From: Spirochaetales bacterium
GTDB taxonomy: Bacteria > Spirochaetota > Spirochaetia > DTKZ01
DNA length: 49,262 bases
Assembly (NCBI GenBank): GCA_031274005.1
Contig: JAISQU010000157.1
Location: 1-49,262, forward strand
Direction of reading: 5' to 3'
The notes under the pieces were generated by a model. That model did no database searches, was not told the DNA's origin, and worked only from the letters and a program-made list of their open reading frames with translations. The stretch's first letter is position 1. The number at the start of each line of letters is the position of its first letter. Shown here in pieces: positions 48,864-49,262 of this stretch. The position numbers and the translations under genes were made by a program.

Positions 48864-48936
48864 TGAGCCGCACAAGATTCGAACTTGTGACCCACGCCTT
48901 AAAAGGGCGTTGCACTACCAACTGAGCTAGCGGCCC
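48864..48936 (-). tRNA. tRNA-Lys (anticodon UUU)
   Basis: A 73-nt class I tRNA: acceptor GGGCCGC/GCGGCTC with one G-U pair, D-arm AGCTCAGTTGGTAG, anticodon loop CTTTTAA giving TTT, T-loop AGTTCGAATCT, discriminator A. No CCA is encoded. Confidence 0.95.
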
Positions 48937-48946
48937 GTAAGTCCTT

Positions 48947-48998
48947 ATCTTATATAGAGTTACTAGATAAATCTCTACAGGTATCCGCTATATAAGAT
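48947..48998. repeat. 11-bp inverted repeat upstream of tRNA-Lys
   Basis: ATCTTATATAG (48947-48957) and CTATATAAGAT (48988-48998) are perfect inverted repeats 30 nt apart. The proximal arm carries -10-like TATATA for the tRNA on the minus strand. Confidence 0.45.
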
Positions 48999-49119
48999 GG
49001 TCATTATGTATAACCGCAATTTACTCTAATGTCAAGCGGTCAGCGCGTGATGGGGCTATTTTTTTTCAGGACGTCTTTTTTGCTTTGCCTGGCCTTAAGC
49101 GCAGCAGGCTCATAGTAAC
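48999..49119. other. Intergenic sequence
   Basis: No gene. It contains T8 (49052-49059) and an imperfect GCAGGCTC/GAGCCTGT inverted repeat that reaches into the following element. Confidence 0.4.
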
Positions 49120-49262
49120 TTAGAGCCTGTTCAAAATCTCCTTATAATTCGGAATTTGGGTGCATTTGCGGCGTAAAACGCCGCAAACCGGGCTTTTCGC
49201 TCCAATCTTTTGGCTACGCCAAAAGGATTTCCGCTTCAATCCCTTGCACGCCCGAGGGGGGG
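49120..49262 (-). mobile_element. Dispersed palindromic element, copy 2 (cut by window end)
   Basis: Minus strand: GGGATTGAAGCGGAAATCC (49225-49243), hairpin TTTTGGC/GCCAAAA, GATTGGAGCGAAAAGCCCGG (49188-49207), hairpin TTTGCGGCG/CGCCGCAAA, then an arm ending TTTTGAACAGGCTCTAA (near 49120) that resembles the TTTTGGAACCGGCTCA arm of the copy at 47052. The other end lies beyond the window. Confidence 0.7.

Overview
The window looks like chromosomal DNA from a GC-rich spirochaete, most likely a Treponema-like (Treponematales) bacterium. The evidence is gene content and style: a periplasmic cyclophilin-FKBP fusion, spirochaete-type lipoproteins, DUF4416 and DUF4390 proteins, an HprK/HPr pair without other PTS genes, and tRNA-Ser/SRP RNA/dnaX/ybaB/recR synteny. 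This placement is inference; no rRNA is present.

Layout. 1-579: terminator, repeats and a 98-bp MITE-like insertion with an 8-bp target duplication. 580-5840 (+): TPR lipoprotein, DHH phosphoesterase, TraB-like membrane protein and gamma-glutamyltransferase-family enzyme, packed as an operon. 5936-6561 (+): an AT-rich vapBC toxin-antitoxin module with a palindromic operator. 6659-9400 (-): two tandem DUF4116-repeat proteins. 9480-11895 (-): radA and the dual-family peptidyl-prolyl isomerase. 12163-15867 (+): purU, gpmI, a CYTH protein and an unknown gene. 15852-18120 (-): a metallo-beta-lactamase-fold protein and argH. 18276-24246 (-): MacA-like adaptor, ABC ATPase, permease, histidine kinase and NtrC-type regulator in one operon, preceded by a perfect sigma-54 promoter. 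24706-26216 (+): two adjacent nucleotidyltransferase/HEPN modules, one of them a motif-complete HepT-MntA pair. 26386-27680 (+): four tRNA-Ser genes, one tRNA-Arg and SRP RNA, interleaved with structured repeat units that imitate tRNA-Ser 3' ends. 27705-30260 (+): dnaX, ybaB, recR. 30350-31780 (+): retropepsin-like protein and RNA ligase. 31811-39998 (-): a nine-gene operon rpoN-hpf-hprK-ptsH-DUF4390-ntrY-like-ntrX-like-lexA-holA. 40119-43505 (-): sodium/solute symporter and hybrid kinase. 43506-44262: gene-free, repeat-rich, with a 20-G tract. 44263-47943: two lipoproteins, DUF4416 and a conserved coiled protein. 47944-49262: repeats, a broken tyrosine recombinase, tRNA-Lys, and a dispersed palindromic element running to the window end.

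Functional threads. Sigma-54 is encoded here together with two NtrC-family activators and a perfect -24/-12 site, so the efflux operon probably regulates itself. The rpoN operon joins carbon (HPr kinase), ribosome hibernation, nitrogen-type two-component and SOS (LexA) functions with a replication clamp-loader subunit. Several first genes of transcription units lack a Shine-Dalgarno and have a -10 box exactly 6 nt before ATG, which suggests leaderless mRNAs.

The strongest candidates for undescribed biology are the tRNA-Ser-linked repeat units with compensatory stem changes, the dispersed palindromic family around GGGATTGAAGCGGAAATCC, and the leaderless promoter class. No sequence search or folding was run; all family names come from motif recognition.
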